Shown here piece after piece: positions 1 through 11,904 of a DNA stretch of 64,000 nt. The position numbers were made by a program, and so were the translations under genes. This DNA comes from Lycorma delicatula (taxonomy: Eukaryota; Arthropoda; Insecta; Hemiptera; Fulgoridae): positions 78,420,515 through 78,484,514 of the forward strand of contig NC_134456.1 of the NCBI RefSeq assembly GCF_047948215.1, given 5' to 3'. The first letter of the stretch is position 1. Every line of letters begins with the position of its first letter. The notes below the pieces were generated by a model that searched no databases, was not told the DNA's origin, and saw only the letters and a list, made by a program, of their open reading frames with translations.

Positions 1-436
1 CATTTTTAATGAACGTGCTTGAATTTATCAGTCTTTTGTTATGACATGGAAAACACAGGTTATTAAATTTAGCAGATCGTAAAATTTGTTAGATCTATCG
101 ATGCAAACGGATGAATAAGTTAAAAAAAAGATAGTTCTTTAAAAATCTTTATAATTTCCTGAAAACGGAATAAGGGCATTCTAAAAGTCTAACCACTTTC
201 TCTATTGTGTTGAAAATGAGATAGATAATATCAAGATATATTGGAAAAGATTTTATATCTTTATAATTAAATCATTGATTTTATGGTTTAGACCAAAACC
301 TTTCGTCCCAGTAAAGGGTTGGAATATTTTTCTTCAAATCAATCCGATCAAAAACCGAGTTGTACATATGGTTAGTAATTCATAATAAGCGTAAAAATAT
401 TTACTTATTACATTTAAAATAAGTCAATATTTTGTA
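1..436. other. AT-rich DNA, no feature seen
   Basis: No open frame, repeat match or RNA-like fold was recognised in this stretch. Confidence 0.5.
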
Positions 437-665
437 TTTTTTTTAATGCTTTTATTTACAGTTGCGTCAACAATTAGTCATTAGCGATTAAAGTAACACT
501 ATCTTGTAGTGTTACATAAAACAACAAAAATTATAAGCAATAAAGAAACAGGAACAATAAAAAATAAACAAACTTAAGTAACAACAACAAATACAAACTA
601 ATATACATAAATGAAACAAAAATCGTATTCTTCATTCCACTGTAGGAGAAAAATCGCAACAGACG
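437..665 (-). mobile_element. LINE 3'-end fragment (same family as 45281-45811)
   Basis: Read on the minus strand this is a 3' untranslated tail ending in an AATAAA-like signal and a short poly(A), seen as T's at 437-444 on the plus strand. It aligns along its length with 45281-45510 and, for a shorter stretch, with 21712-21790. Shared landmarks are GTCATTAGCGA, the ACATAAAACAACAAAAA block and TTCATTCCACTGTAGGA. It is a 5'-truncated dead copy with no coding part left. No clear target-site duplication was found. Confidence 0.7.
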
Positions 666-1527
666 GTAAATATTTTTATTCTATTAATAAAAAAGAAATA
701 CATCAATAAAAATTGGTAGTTTTTTTGGTTTTACTTCACGAAACCTTTTTAATTAAGTTTGAATTAAAATCAACCATTACAATTCCCATAAGTTTACTTT
801 TATATTAGTTTGTAGATTTTTTAAGATAAATTAATTTTTGTTGCTCAAGAAAAAGAAGCTGTTCATATTTTGAAAAGATTAAATAAAGTTTTACAGCACA
901 CATATATACTATATTATGTATACCACATTGAAAAACATAAGAAAATGTAAATCACGTCTTCTCTCAAGACTACATAACATGGATTGTTCTTTTTTGTTGT
1001 AAGGTAAAATCAAAAGAGTAGTACCTACACTACATTAGAACGCAAAAATAAGACTTCAAAATATATTTTGTATCATTACGGAAAAGAAGATTCTTCTTAA
1101 AGTAATGGAGTTCCATATCTGAGCAGCATATTTATTACTCTTTTATGAGAGTAAACCTCGTATACGTACTACATGTTTCTCGTAGACAGAAGTGTCTTAT
1201 GTTTTCATCACAATTTATACATCGTAAGTTAATAAAACTTAATATCCAGACAACAAAATATAAATTTAACTGTTAAATTGTTGTTATGCGATAAAAAATA
1301 TTGAAATTATTAGCCTGAAGGTTTTATTTTTAGCTTATGGTATATAAATATAATGATCAAATCTTCGTGCTATAAAATAAATTTTGTGAATAAACGATTG
1401 TACAAGGAAACATTTATAATTTTCAGCAAAATTCTTAAAGATAAAATATAACACTGTAAAAAGTAGGCATTTTTGTTACTAAACTTTCCTGATATTTTTG
1501 TAGAGAATAGCTTATCAAGTGAATGAG
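666..1527. other. AT-rich DNA, no feature seen
   Basis: No coding or repeat structure was recognised here. Confidence 0.45.
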
Positions 1528-1536
1528 AAACAGATT
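1528..1536. repeat. Target-site duplication, LINE 3' side
   Basis: AAACAGATT is repeated exactly at 4728-4736. It lies directly beyond the 3' end of the minus-strand LINE. Confidence 0.65.
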
Positions 1537-1539
1537 TTC

Positions 1540-2060
1540 TTTTTGTCTTCAGTCATTTGACTGGTTTTATGCAGCTCTCCAAGATTCCCTATCTAGTGAG
1601 TCATTTCATTTCGTTATACCCCCTACATCCTAGATCCCTAACAATATGTTTTACATATTCTAAACGTTGCCTGCCTGTACAATTTTTCCCATCTACCTGT
1701 CACTCAAATGTCAAAGCGACTATTTTTAGGGTGCCTTAATATGTAGCCTCTAAGTCTGTTACTTCTTTTAACTATACTTTTGTAAATGCTTCTTTTTTCA
1801 TCAATATGTTGCCACACCTCTTCATTTGTCACTTTATCCACCCATCTGATTTTTAACATTTTCCTGCAGTACCATATTTCAAAACCTTCTAATCTTTTCT
1901 TTTCAGGTACTCCGATCGTCCAAGTTTCACTTCCTTATAGCTACGCTTTACATGTATACTTTCAAAAATGTTTTCCTGACGTTTAAATTAAGTTTTGTTG
2001 TAATCAAATTTTATATTTCTGACTGAAAGCTCGTTTTGCCTGTGCTATTCGGCATTTTAT
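1540..2060 (-). pseudogene. LINE C-terminal domain, broken
   Basis: The minus strand gives LEGFEIWYCRKMLKIRWVDK with TNEEVWQHIDEKRS just after it (about 1790-1900), then a TGRWEKLYRQ-like piece, and finally NEMTH and GNLGELHKTSQ close to the 3' end. This matches the usual tail of RTE-type LINE proteins, in which a RRMLRI-WVD-VTNEEV block is followed by a RETWRAA-like ending. Frames are interrupted by several stops. Confidence 0.75.
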
Positions 2061-2179
2061 ATCGCTTCTGTTTCATTGATGTTTAGTAATTCTACTCCCA
2101 AATAACAAAATTCTTCTACCTCCATAATCTTTTCTATTCGTTTTTTTTACATTCATCGGTCCATCTACATTATTTCTAC

Positions 2180-3010
2180 TACATTTTCATTACTTTCGTT
2201 TTGTTCTTGTTTATTTTCATGCGGTAGTCTTTGCGTAGGACTTCATCCATACCATTCATTGTTTCTTCTAAATCTTTTTTACTGTCAGCTAGAATACTAT
2301 GTCATCAGAAAATAGTAGCATCTTTTCTATTCATCTAGAACTTGTACTCCGGATCTACATTTTTCTTGAACATCATTAACTGCTAGTTCCATGTAAAGAT
2401 TAAAAAGTAACGGTGATAGGGAACATCCTTGTCGGACTCCCTTATTTATTATTGATTATTTCTTATGCTCTTCAATTATTACTGTTGCAGTTTGGTTTCC
2501 GTAAATGTTAGCAATTTTTTTTCTATCTGTATAATTGAACCCTAAACTTTTTAAAATTCTTAACATTTTATTCCACGTTATCGAATGCCTCTTCTAAGTC
2601 TATAAATGCCTAGTAGGTCGGTTTGTTTTTCTTTAATCTTCATTCAACTATTAATCTGAGTCCTAAAATTGTTTCCCTTTGCCTATACGTTTCTTGAAAT
2701 CACATTTTTCTTCACCTATTACTTCGTCCACTCTCCTTTCAATTCTTCTACAGAATTCTAGTTACGATTTTTTATATATGACTAGTTAAGCTAACTGTTC
2801 TGTATTCATCATTTGTCTGCTCCTAATTTCTTTCGTATCATGACAATAATATTTTTTTAAATCTGACGGAACATCCCCTTTTTCGAAAATTATACACACC
2901 AGTTTGTATAATCTATCTATCGCTTCCTCACCTGCACTGGGCAGTAATTTTGTAAGTATTCCGTCTATTCCATTAGCCTTTCTGTCATTGAAATCTTTTT
3001 ATGCTCTCTT
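2180..3010 (-). pseudogene. LINE reverse transcriptase domain, broken
   Basis: The minus strand around 2390-2450 reads NKGVRQGCSLSPLLFNLYME, the conserved RT block 4. Around 2295-2320 it reads MLLFSDDIVF, the catalytic FADD box with Ser for Ala, followed after a frameshift by ADSKKDLEETMNGMDEVLRK and KINKNKTKVMKM. The catalytic aspartate pair is retained but the frame is lost within ten codons of it. Upstream blocks toward 3000 are weaker. The enzyme would copy the element RNA at the nicked target; this copy cannot. Confidence 0.85.
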
Positions 3011-3589
3011 AAATTCAGATCTCAGTATTATTTCTTCCCTTTAATTCTGTACAATTTCCTCTATAACACCATTGTTGTTCCTCCATATAACTCTTCAATA
3101 TATTCCACCCACATATCGATTTTAATTTATGTACGAAAAGTTTCCTTAACTTTCCTGTATGCTCCGTCTATTTTACCAATGATCATTTCTCTTTCCACTT
3201 CTGAACAATTTTTTTAATCCACTCTTCTTTCGCTAATTTGGACTTCCTGTTTAAACTATTTCTTAACTGTCGATAGTTCCTTTTACCTTCTTCACTACAA
3301 GCACTCTTATAAATTCTATGTTTACCCATCAGCTACAATATATTTTCCGATATCTTAGATTTTTCACTAGTTTTCTTTGTTCCGCCTACGTTTGCTTCTG
3401 CTGATTTAAGAATTTCCTTTTTAACATTCTCCGATGATTCTTTTTCTACATTTGCTACCTTATCTTTTATACTCAGACCTCTTGCGATGTCCTCCTCAAA
3501 ATTCTTCTTTACCACCCCTTCCTCAAGCTTTTCTACCGATTTCAGCGATTCATCTCGCACCTTTTCTTCAGGTTTTTAAACGCCATTAT

Positions 3590-4320
3590 AAATTTCATTA
3601 TCAATAAATTATGGTCGCTATCAATGCTTGCTCCAGGATGTGCTTTGCTGTTGACGAGTTATTAATTTTTAAATCTTTGTTTAACCATGATATAACCTAT
3701 CTTATACCTTGAGTATCACCTGGCTTTTTCAATGTGTATATTCTATTATGAATTTTAAACTGCGTGTTAGCAATTACTAAATTATACTCCGTGCAAAATT
3801 CAATAAGTCGGTCCCCTCTTTCATTCCTTTTGCCCAGCCCGAATTCACCCAACATATTTCCTTCTTTGCCTTTTCCGATGCTTTTATTCCAATCTCCAAC
3901 TATTATTGAATTTTCATCCCCTTTTATGTGTTTAATTATTTCATCATTTTTTTTGTATACACACTCTACCACCCATCATCCTCATCATCATCATGGGCAT
4001 TTGTAGGCACATAGACGTTAACAATTATTGTTGGCTTAAGTTTTGATTTATCCTTACTACAATGATTCTATCGCTAAACGTTTTGAAATACTCTACTCTT
4101 ATCCCTATCTTCTTTTTCATTACAAAACCTACTCCTGTCTGACCTTTATTTGTCGCAGAATTAATTATTCTAAAATCACCTGACCAAAAGTCGCCTGTTC
4201 CCACCGAACCTCGCTAAATCCTACCACATCTACATTTAACCTATTTATTTCCCTTTTTAAATTTTCTAACCCGCCAACCTTTTTTAGACTTCTAAATTCC
4301 ACGCTCTGACTCGTAGAATG
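3590..4320 (-). pseudogene. LINE AP-endonuclease domain, broken
   Basis: Apurinic-type endonuclease that would nick the target DNA to prime reverse transcription. Translating the minus strand in pieces gives, in order, DVVGFSEVRWEQ (the E of the metal site), NVYVPTN, VGDWNKSIGKG (the D and N of the GDWN box), LGERN-like LGKRNERGDRLIEF, a YTLKKPGDTQ block, and GASIDSDHNLLIMKF near 3600-3650, which carries the terminal SDH catalytic motif. The longest intact piece is 91 codons (3697-3972). The blocks lie in different frames, so the domain is a pseudogene. The motif order matches LINE endonucleases and not cellular APE1 genes because reverse transcriptase follows downstream. Confidence 0.85.
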
Positions 4321-4727
4321 TTATTTTTTTATTTTCTGGTGACGCCTTCCTTAGTACTTCCCACCCGGAGATCCGAACGGGAGACTAGCTTACCTCCGGA
4401 ATATTTTACCGTAGAAGGGGCGCCTCCATCTTATTTACATGAAAATGCAGAGCTAAATTTTCTTGAAAAAAAAACAAAAACAGGTGTAGTTTTCCATTGC
4501 TCTTTTCTGCGCAGTATTGAAAAGATTGAGTGATGTTGATATAAGTCCTCCTGACCTACGCCTTTAATAACTACTGAAAGAGCTGCTGCCCTCTTTCAGA
4601 AATCATTCCTTAGTCTGGCTCTCAACAGATACCTCTCCGATAAGGTTGCACATTCAGTCCAGCTACTCTGCATCACCTAGTACTCAAGCCTCCTGACCAT
4701 CGGCAAGGTCTCATGATTCATAGAGGT

Positions 4728-4736
4728 AAACAGATT
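4728..4736. repeat. Target-site duplication, LINE 5' side
   Basis: This is the exact partner of 1528-1536, directly beyond the 5' leader of the LINE. Confidence 0.65.
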
Positions 4737-4757
4737 AAAGTTAAGTTTACTGGTATT

Positions 4758-4941
4758 AGTAATTTTTACCTTTTCAATTAACCACACATCTCAGGAATGG
4801 TCGAACTGAGAATGTACAAGACTACACTTCATTTACACTCATACATATCATCCTCATTCATCCTCTGAAGAATTATCTAAACGGTAGTTACCGGAGGCTA
4901 AACAGGAAAAAGAAAGAAAGAAAGAAAGTAATTTTTACCTT
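4758..4941 (+). mobile_element. 5'-truncated tRNA-derived SINE (family A) with 15-bp TSD
   Basis: The body (4773-4926) starts inside the SINE at TTCAATTAACCACACATCTC, so the tRNA-like head with both promoter boxes is missing. It runs through the conserved CATACATATCATCCTCATTC block to a (GAAA)n tail. A perfect 15-bp direct repeat, AGTAATTTTTACCTT, lies at 4758-4772 and 4927-4941. This is a clean target-site duplication and shows that the copy inserted already truncated. It has no promoter of its own. It sits just outside the 5' end of the LINE at 1537-4727. Confidence 0.9.
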
Positions 4942-5411
4942 ATACAGTTAGTCCCTATAGTAAGCAAAATGAAAACTTGTACGGCTGACTGACATGTCCA
5001 TTTCGATTGTTTTGAAATATTTTAACTATATTAATCTGATTAAGGAAGACAAAACTGGAAAACGCTTCATAAGGGGATGGAAAATAGTGAAAAACTATAA
5101 AACCATATTACTAATATCCGCGTTGTGGCTTCGCACGCACTATATGATTACTTGTCCTTCCCTTCGAGATCAGGGGATGTTTAGCTGCTCAGGACTCTGC
5201 TCCCTCGACCCTCTGTGTTCAGTAAACTCATAGCTGTGTGAATGGTAAATAAAAATTAAATCCTATTAAATTTAAAAAAATTTCAATGTATTGTAATTTC
5301 TTCAGAGCAACAATCTGGTCAGTACAGGACCCATTTGGTTTATAGATCTCCAGTAGCGGGTTCGGACGCGAAATACATAATCAGAATTCTTCTTTTAGGC
5401 GAGTGTTTAAA
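4942..5411. other. No feature recognised
   Basis: The short open frames here show no protein-like pattern. Confidence 0.4.
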
Positions 5412-6752
5412 GGCTAAACTCTATATCTATAAAGGCCGTCTTTCACTTCCCAACAATCAAACCTTTCTATTCCGCCAACTTTCCTCCTCCACATTTCTTC
5501 TCTGTATTGCCTCGATCACTCCAGACATCTACTGCCTTTTAGGTCGTCCACATTTCCTCCTCTCTCCTGGAGTCCATTCCAACATCCTTCTAGGCAATCT
5601 GTACTCCTCCATTCTTCGAATCATTGTAGCTTTCTTCTTCCAAAACATTAATCGGTGGGGAGGCCCAGATTCTTCTTCTGATCTCATTTTTCACGTACTG
5701 CATTCTAGAAATTCACAATGCCTGCGTAGCACATCTATCTCTACAGCTTTCCCTAATCTCTGTTTCTAATTTCTCAAGCTTTTGTTTGACCCGTACAATA
5801 AACTACTCTTGTACAACCTATTTTTAGTTGCTTTCCTTATCCCTTTAGATCACCATAAAGAAGTGCACTTCTGGATAGCCGTTCGCCACAAAGCTATACG
5901 AAGATTTATATCATCTGCTATATATTTTTTGGACTATTTCCTTCTTGTGATAATATAGAAAGTCAAAGAACTTCCCCAAGTCTTCACATGCCTTGATGAT
6001 ATTCCCATCTATAGTCAAGTCATCTCCTTTATCACCTGTCACTAGATACTTCGTCTTACTAAATTTTGTCTTCAAACCGACTTAATAAAGGTTTCTGTCA
6101 ATTTTATTATCATTTAGTTAATATCACACTGATCTGATGCTATGATGACCTGATCATCTGCAACAACGCGTATATATATATATATATATACTCATCATCC
6201 ACCTCCTCACCTATCTTTCTATATTTTTTCCTCGAGTCTTCCAATATGTTATCCAAATAAAGCTTAAACAGAGTGGGAGAAAGTCAGAAACCTTACCGTA
6301 AACCCTTATTAGCTTTAACAACCTTTGATAGATGTTTTCTCATCTTAACAGCATTTATTTGAATCATATAAAATTCATAAATTGTTCTTATGTACGTCGG
6401 GTATTAACTAAGAATTACTTACAGTTTCTTCACCGGAGCTTTCAGTGTCAGGAACGTTTTCTAGGTCTACGAAAACCAAGTGGGTCTCCAAATTTCTAAC
6501 CATCCTTTTACTCAAACGTTGTCTCACAATGAAAATATTATCCACACATGACCTTCCAACTGTAAAACCAGCCTGCTTCTCTCCAATCACTATCTCCCTC
6601 TGTATTCTCATTTTAACAATGTGTCCATAAAACCTCATAATAGACGACGTGACACTTATACCTATATATTTCATACAGTCCGATCTAGTCCTTTTCTTAT
6701 ATTGAAATAATATACGCCAGTTTTCATTTCTTTGGCATTTCGTGCTCCCCAA
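5412..6752 (-). pseudogene. Decayed non-LTR retrotransposon, RT and C-terminal parts
   Basis: The minus strand reads, from 6600 downward, EKQAGFTVGRSCVDNIFIVR and THLVFVDLENV (RT blocks that follow the primer region), then NKGLR and LSPTLFKLYLDNILED near 6240-6310, then VADDQVIIASDQCDI near 6130-6170 (the FADD box), and an MDGN-like strand. The C-terminal part (about 5420-5760) gives MIRRMEEYRLPRRMLEWTPG with ERRKCGRPKRQ after it, typical of the tail of arthropod LINE proteins. Frameshifts and stops are frequent, and a (TA)10 tract breaks the RT at 6171-6190. It is 5'-truncated: no endonuclease was seen above 6752. The exact clade is undecided. Confidence 0.8.
6171..6190. repeat. (TA)10 tract inside LINE RT
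   Basis: A pure TA dinucleotide tract lies between the KIGEEVDDE and ADDQVIIAS coding blocks of the minus-strand LINE. Confidence 0.9.
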
Positions 6753-6864
6753 TAAGACATCTATTAAAAATATTCTGTAATAATTCGATCACACACTACG
6801 GGCTATTTTTAATGAGTATCAGAATTACAAAAGTTAATTACCACCAAATATCTTCATGATTAAT

Positions 6865-7330
6865 TCAACAGCGGTAGCATAAAATGGTAAAAATTAAAAA
6901 AAAACAATTTATGTTTTTTACACCATAAAAAATAATTAATTTCAAAAACCCGTAAATGGTTTTTATATATTTATCTGAGGCGTATTTGTAAGCCGAATAT
7001 CTTGAATATCTTATTTGTAATGAATATCTTGTATAGTATAATCGGAAATAGGGAAAACTTGCTATCAATGTTCAAACATTTTTTTTACTTTTCTTCATCC
7101 CTTTCAAGGTGGAATTTCAAAAATCTAGAAATTGATTTTTATATATTCATATGAAGTTTACACACTCCAAACATCAAGGTGATATCTTCTAATTTATTAT
7201 AGAGAAATTAAAAAAATTGTAAATTTAATGTTACCGCATTTTAACTCTTTAAACTCGGAATTTCAAAAACTCCTTTCTTCGTGTTCACTTACACAATTAC
7301 TGTGTAATGCGTGTATACAAATTTCCATCA
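6865..7330 (-). repeat. Dispersed repeat C, copy 1
   Basis: The minus strand carries an ordered set of words (TTTCCC, GAGATATTCA-like, GCTTACAAATAC, ATAAATAT-TAAAACCATTT) that recurs in the same order at 19750-19860 on the plus strand. Class unknown; no TIR, tail or coding sequence was recognised. The boundaries are approximate. Confidence 0.4.
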
Positions 7331-7386
7331 ATTTATCTTTAATATTTTTTGTTGGGCATTGATTGTAAATCATTCATGACATATTG

Positions 7387-7391
<5 letters not shown>

Positions 7392-7437
<46 letters not shown>
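7392..7437. repeat. (TA)n microsatellite
   Basis: Uninterrupted TA dinucleotides, about 46 nt. Confidence 0.95.
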
Positions 7438-7439
<2 letters not shown>

Positions 7440-8113
7440 CTGTATTATATTGAATATATATATTCGAATCATCAATTAAAATAATATATTACGACAAAAG
7501 CGGAAATAAAAGTAGTAGAATTTGAAAAAGTCGTTTTACATTTAAAAAAAAAATGTATATCTTATTGTAGATTTTTAATTTTGTAATTTTTATTTCTTTT
7601 GTTATAGGAACGCATTTTTCTTATAAAACCATGACTTAATTTTATTTTGTGTGTTTTCAATAGGTTTTAGTAGTGTAATGTCAATCCCTCCATTAAAAAA
7701 TAAATAAAATGTGATTCAAATTTTTAAGTTTGCATACGCTGCACTTTTCTAAACGTATGAGTTATGCGGAAATAAAAAAAAAATATTTCCCTTTAATCTG
7801 TATAATTAAAGTTTTTAAAATGATTTTGTCTAAATGAAGCAATGTAAGGGTAGAAAACCGTTTTCTACTCTTGGTATAATTAAATAATCTTCAGCTATAA
7901 GTATAAAAATTAAAAACTTTTACTTTTTTAATATTTTGATTTTTATCCAAAATTATATCAGGGATAATGTAGAAAGAAAAATATTATTGTTTTTAAATAC
8001 ATTTTTAATCAGTTCATAATATTGTTGTGATAAAGTTTTTAATTACATTTGTATAATACCGAAGTACAAGAATATCTTATCAGAGGATTGAGTTACCAAT
8101 CTAATTGGTGTGT

Positions 8114-8172
<59 letters not shown>

Positions 8173-9847
8173 AAAAATTTTATAATTTCTCTTTAGATAA
8201 AAAAAAATAATATAAATGAAAAAAAAATTAAAGTAATTACTTAAGAATAAAGCTCATTATGAATGTAATAATTATGAAAATATTAATTTTTAATTTTATT
8301 CTAATGTAATGATAGTTCAGTAACACCGTCAGCAGCATTTTCTTTAGTGCTGATCATAATATAATTTATACTTTAAATATTATTAAAGGTATAAAATTTA
8401 GATACAATATTACTTATACAATATTAAGAATAATATAGGGTTGATAAAATAGGAATAACTTTTTTTCTTGAAATTAATTGGTTGTTTTTTAAATAATACG
8501 TTACCATTTTTTGTTACTGATAAGTGATTCGAAGAATTTTTCTTCCATACCATCATAATAAAGTAATTATCTATTTATTTCTGTACAATTATTGTTAAAT
8601 TTTATTATACATTTAATTTTTTTTAATTACATATTATTAGATAGAAAGAACACCTATGTCTTCAAAATAATCAGCAGTTTTGGTTTTACATGTAATAAAA
8701 TATTTTTTCGGATACTCTTAAAGTTACAGAAATAATAACCCTATAATTTAATTAAAAATTTTACTGAATTAAGCTGATTGTTGTTCTTCATTAAATATAA
8801 GCTTTGTGTAGTATGATGTAATTTATGGCTTGAATAGTCAGTTTTGTTTGAGAAAAAAGCAGTTTTTTACTGTTTATATGAGCAGTAATTTACAACTCGT
8901 GGAGTCATCCCATAGCGGCAGTCGCTAGCAGTAAATTGTTCCTTGTACATATAGAACTTTACAGCTCATGGAGCTGAAGCCAAATATATATTGTATTCTG
9001 AAAAATTCTGAATGTATAAAACTTTTAATGCCGTTATACGCTTAAATTATTTGAACGCTATCCTCTACGACAAATAGGAAAATTAACTTAAGTTTTCGTA
9101 TGTAAACCGATAAAATTATTTTTAAGGAGACGACTTTTTGGTACATTGTACGTGAAAGACAAAATAAATCACCTCTATTTTTATTATTTAAAATTATTTA
9201 TTTTAGTTAATAATTAATACTCTACATAAAGGGAAAACTTAAAACTGTTTATATTTCGTTTGTAGTGATAATTTTAAGTATAAATCATTTACTTTATAAG
9301 AATTAATGAAAATTTATATAGAAAAAATTAATCTCCACAAATAGAAACCGTAAATCTCGAGAGATTGTTATTTTTTATAGAACTATAATTTTAAATTTAT
9401 TTTTCTAATTATAAAATTAGGACTTTTTCGGATAAAATACGGATGCTGTTGGTGAAAATCCTTAGGGAACGGGAAAGTTTGATTCATTACACGCGTTCTT
9501 TTCTTTCATTAGTAGCTAAGAATGCCGATGGATGAATAGCATTTAAGTTCTACAACTGGCACTTTTATTCTGTTCTATATGATGTATAACTGTATAATAG
9601 ATATTATTACTCTCAGAGAAATCATTTCTGAATGATGCTTTAGATGAATTTCATTTATCATGAATATAAGAAATACTGTGACATATCTGTTAATATTACA
9701 TAACAAAAAAACCAAGGATACATTTTTATCATTTAAATACTTTAATACTGAAGTGTATTATATTCTTTTCAAACAATATTATTTTTGAGGGTGTGTGTAT
9801 ATATTTATATAAAGAAGAACAAGGAATAGTACATAGAATAGGGCGGA
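7438..9847. other. AT-rich DNA, no gene seen
   Basis: Long AT-rich stretch with one large TA tract (8118-8170). No coding block, TIR or SINE match was recognised. Confidence 0.5.
8118..8170. repeat. (TA)n microsatellite
   Basis: About 53 nt of uninterrupted TA dinucleotides. Confidence 0.95.
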
Positions 9848-10161
9848 TGTATAAAAAGCACCCACCGGATTGGTCTAGTGGTGAACGCATCTCACCCAAA
9901 TCAGCTGATTTGGAAGTCGAGAGTTCCAGCGTTCAAGTACTAGTAAAGACAGTTACTTTTATACGGGATTTGAATACTAGATTTTGGATACCGGTGTTCT
10001 TTGGTGGTTGGGTTTCAATTAACTACACATCTCAGGAATGGTTGAACTGAGACTATACAAGACTACACTTCATTAGCTCATACGTATCATCCTCTGAAGT
10101 AATACCTGAACGGGTAATTCTCAGAGGCTAAACAGGAAAAAAGAAAGGTGTATAAAAGGCA
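9848..10161 (+). mobile_element. Full-length tRNA-derived SINE (family A) with TSD
   Basis: The head begins CCCACCGGATTGGTCTAGTGG, a good pol III A box, and continues to a B box at GCGTTCAAGTACTAG. The body contains ACCGGTGTTCTTTGGTGG, CACATCTCAGGAATGG and the CATCCTCTGAAGTAA block, and it ends in AAACAGGAAAAAAGAAAG. Direct repeats TGTATAAAA-GCA (13 bp, one mismatch) lie at 9848-9860 and 10149-10161. Transcription would be by RNA polymerase III from the internal boxes and mobilisation by a LINE enzyme. This is the most complete copy in the window. Confidence 0.92.
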
Positions 10162-11039
10162 ATATAGAAATATATTTCTTCCAAATAAATATTACAATTA
10201 TCTATAACCTCTAATGAATTTCTGGCAAGATAGTGAGTACTTCACATGGATAACTTCACCAAGCAATAATTGCGGGGATGAGTAAGACCCATCTTTAAGG
10301 AATCCTGAGTCAGTTCTCAGGTGATACTTTTCTATATTGTAAAAACGTTTGTTCCAGTACGTATTTCAGCAATCTCTCACAAAGTAATTATACAGTAATG
10401 TGCTGCTTGTATTTTGAATAAAGTACTTGAGGAATTGAGTACTACTGCATGGATATGTATTTCTTGGAAAAAAAATAAAACACTCTTTAGATAGTCCGTT
10501 TGTCTTATTATTTGTGTTAAGGATAGATAATTTGTTACTCACTCTCCATTCGTTTTCCTTCTTTGTATCTCCTTCAACCCTGGTTAGGATTCTAAGGCCT
10601 ATTTGAAGAATCTATCTTCTATCTGATGGTTGTAAAAGAAAAAGAAGCCCAATGTGTTTAACGTAAAATTTGAACTCCTAATTACTTCAAATACACACTC
10701 ACAAAAAATTTATAGTGAAAATAAGGATTAATTAAAATAAAAAATTTGAAAATATTTTTTTAATTAATTTTTATTACGTTTCTGTATAAGAAGCAGCATA
10801 TGTATATTATACTCATGGAAAGTAATAAAATTAACTAAATAGGAAAAATTTACCATAAAATTATTACAAATAAGAGAAAAATGGCACACTAAATTTTTCC
10901 ATACTGAAATATTCGTAGGATAAATAATTTTAAAAAATCAAGTTAAAAGCATAATGTATGTTTACTTAAAAACATTTTACTTTGGCTCTTTTAAGCTATA
11001 TTTTCTATATTAATGAGAATTTGACTAGGATTATCTAAA
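10162..11039. other. No feature recognised
   Basis: AT-rich, with no convincing coding frame or repeat match. Confidence 0.4.
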
Positions 11040-11880
11040 CCAGTGCTATATAAACGGTTTTCCTCAACGGTACCTGTTTTATTTATTTTTACTTTTTGTT
11101 CCGACCACTACAGATCACGTTTGCTTAGTTTTGACTTCTTTTTCTTTTCCGGAAGGTTTTCTTTCTTTTTCTCTGTTGCATTCCGTCCGTCTATTCAGGT
11201 TTGTACCCCTTCTTTTTTTTCTGACAACGTAGATTCTCAAATCACTTTTCTAAATTTATTTCTGTTTTTACACAGAACCTAAGAAATATTTAATGTTTTT
11301 TTTTTCCTTAAACCAGTTTGTCTGTGTGGCTCTGTTTATGTACAAATTAAATATATGTTTGTCAATATTTGATTGTTCATTCTGCATAAATTTTCCCAAA
11401 ATTATACTCTTCTTTGCCGGATTTAGTTCCCTATTTTTTCCGTATATTTGTAAATGTCTTTTTCACTTTCATCCATATTTTGATCCAAAATATTTTCTTA
11501 AAATTCTTTTTTCAACTTTTGCTATTTCTCGTTCTGAAAAAATTGTAGTAGACATTCTGTCTCATGCACTTCTGGTAGGACCATAGATTTATAGTGCTTC
11601 AATTTGAAGTTGTATGACAGATTTTTCTTATTGTAAATATTCGTGAGATGATAGGAAGTTTCCACTTTTAATTCCCTATATTTCATCACTTTTTCTCTAA
11701 TTATATTCAGTGTTATGATTTCTTCCAAATAATTAAATATTTGAACTCTAATTAATTCTTTGTTTTCAGAAATTTTAAGGGTTTGAGATCTGCTCTCTTT
11801 GTGATTGGAAAACCACTAATGTTTTTCATAAAAAATTTGAAGACCAGTTTTGATTGCCCATTCGCTAGTTTATGAATTTT
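11040..11880 (-). pseudogene. LINE C-terminal fragment
   Basis: The minus strand reads LTNIYNKKNLSYNFKLKHYK with SMVLPEVHETECL following (about 11560-11660). This is the 'KIRHY-TVIRPE-LYASECL' pattern found after the RT in several insect LINEs. Further on it gives YKYTEKIGN, IRQRRV, FWENLCRMNNQ and IFNLY, matching the usual 'KITDTIRKRRLKFYGHICRMN' continuation. Stops and frameshifts are present and neither end is defined. Repeat D begins about 25 bp beyond its upper edge. Confidence 0.7.
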
Positions 11881-11904
11881 GATTTAACGTTGTTTATATC
11901 TTTT

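Larger units (their letters stand above)
1537..4727 (-). mobile_element. Near full-length, decayed RTE/BovB-like non-LTR retrotransposon
   Basis: On the minus strand the order is 5' leader (4727 to about 4330), AP-type endonuclease (about 4320-3590), linker, reverse transcriptase (about 3000-2180) and C-terminal domain (about 2060-1545). The leader resembles the leader of a LINE family widespread in arthropods (recalled similarity). The element is flanked by the 9-bp direct repeat AAACAGATT at 1528-1536 and 4728-4736, which I read as a target-site duplication from a full-length insertion. The 3' end is CTGAAGACAAAAAGAAA with no long poly(A). Many frameshifts and stops make it inactive. Clade placement rests on the motifs described in the sub-features and on remembered resemblance to RTE/BovB proteins; another EN-carrying clade cannot be excluded. 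Confidence 0.85.

Noticed and set aside
5335..5769. 144-codon open frame on the plus strand
   Set aside because: It is antisense to the LINE C-terminal domain, whose minus-strand motifs are much more convincing.
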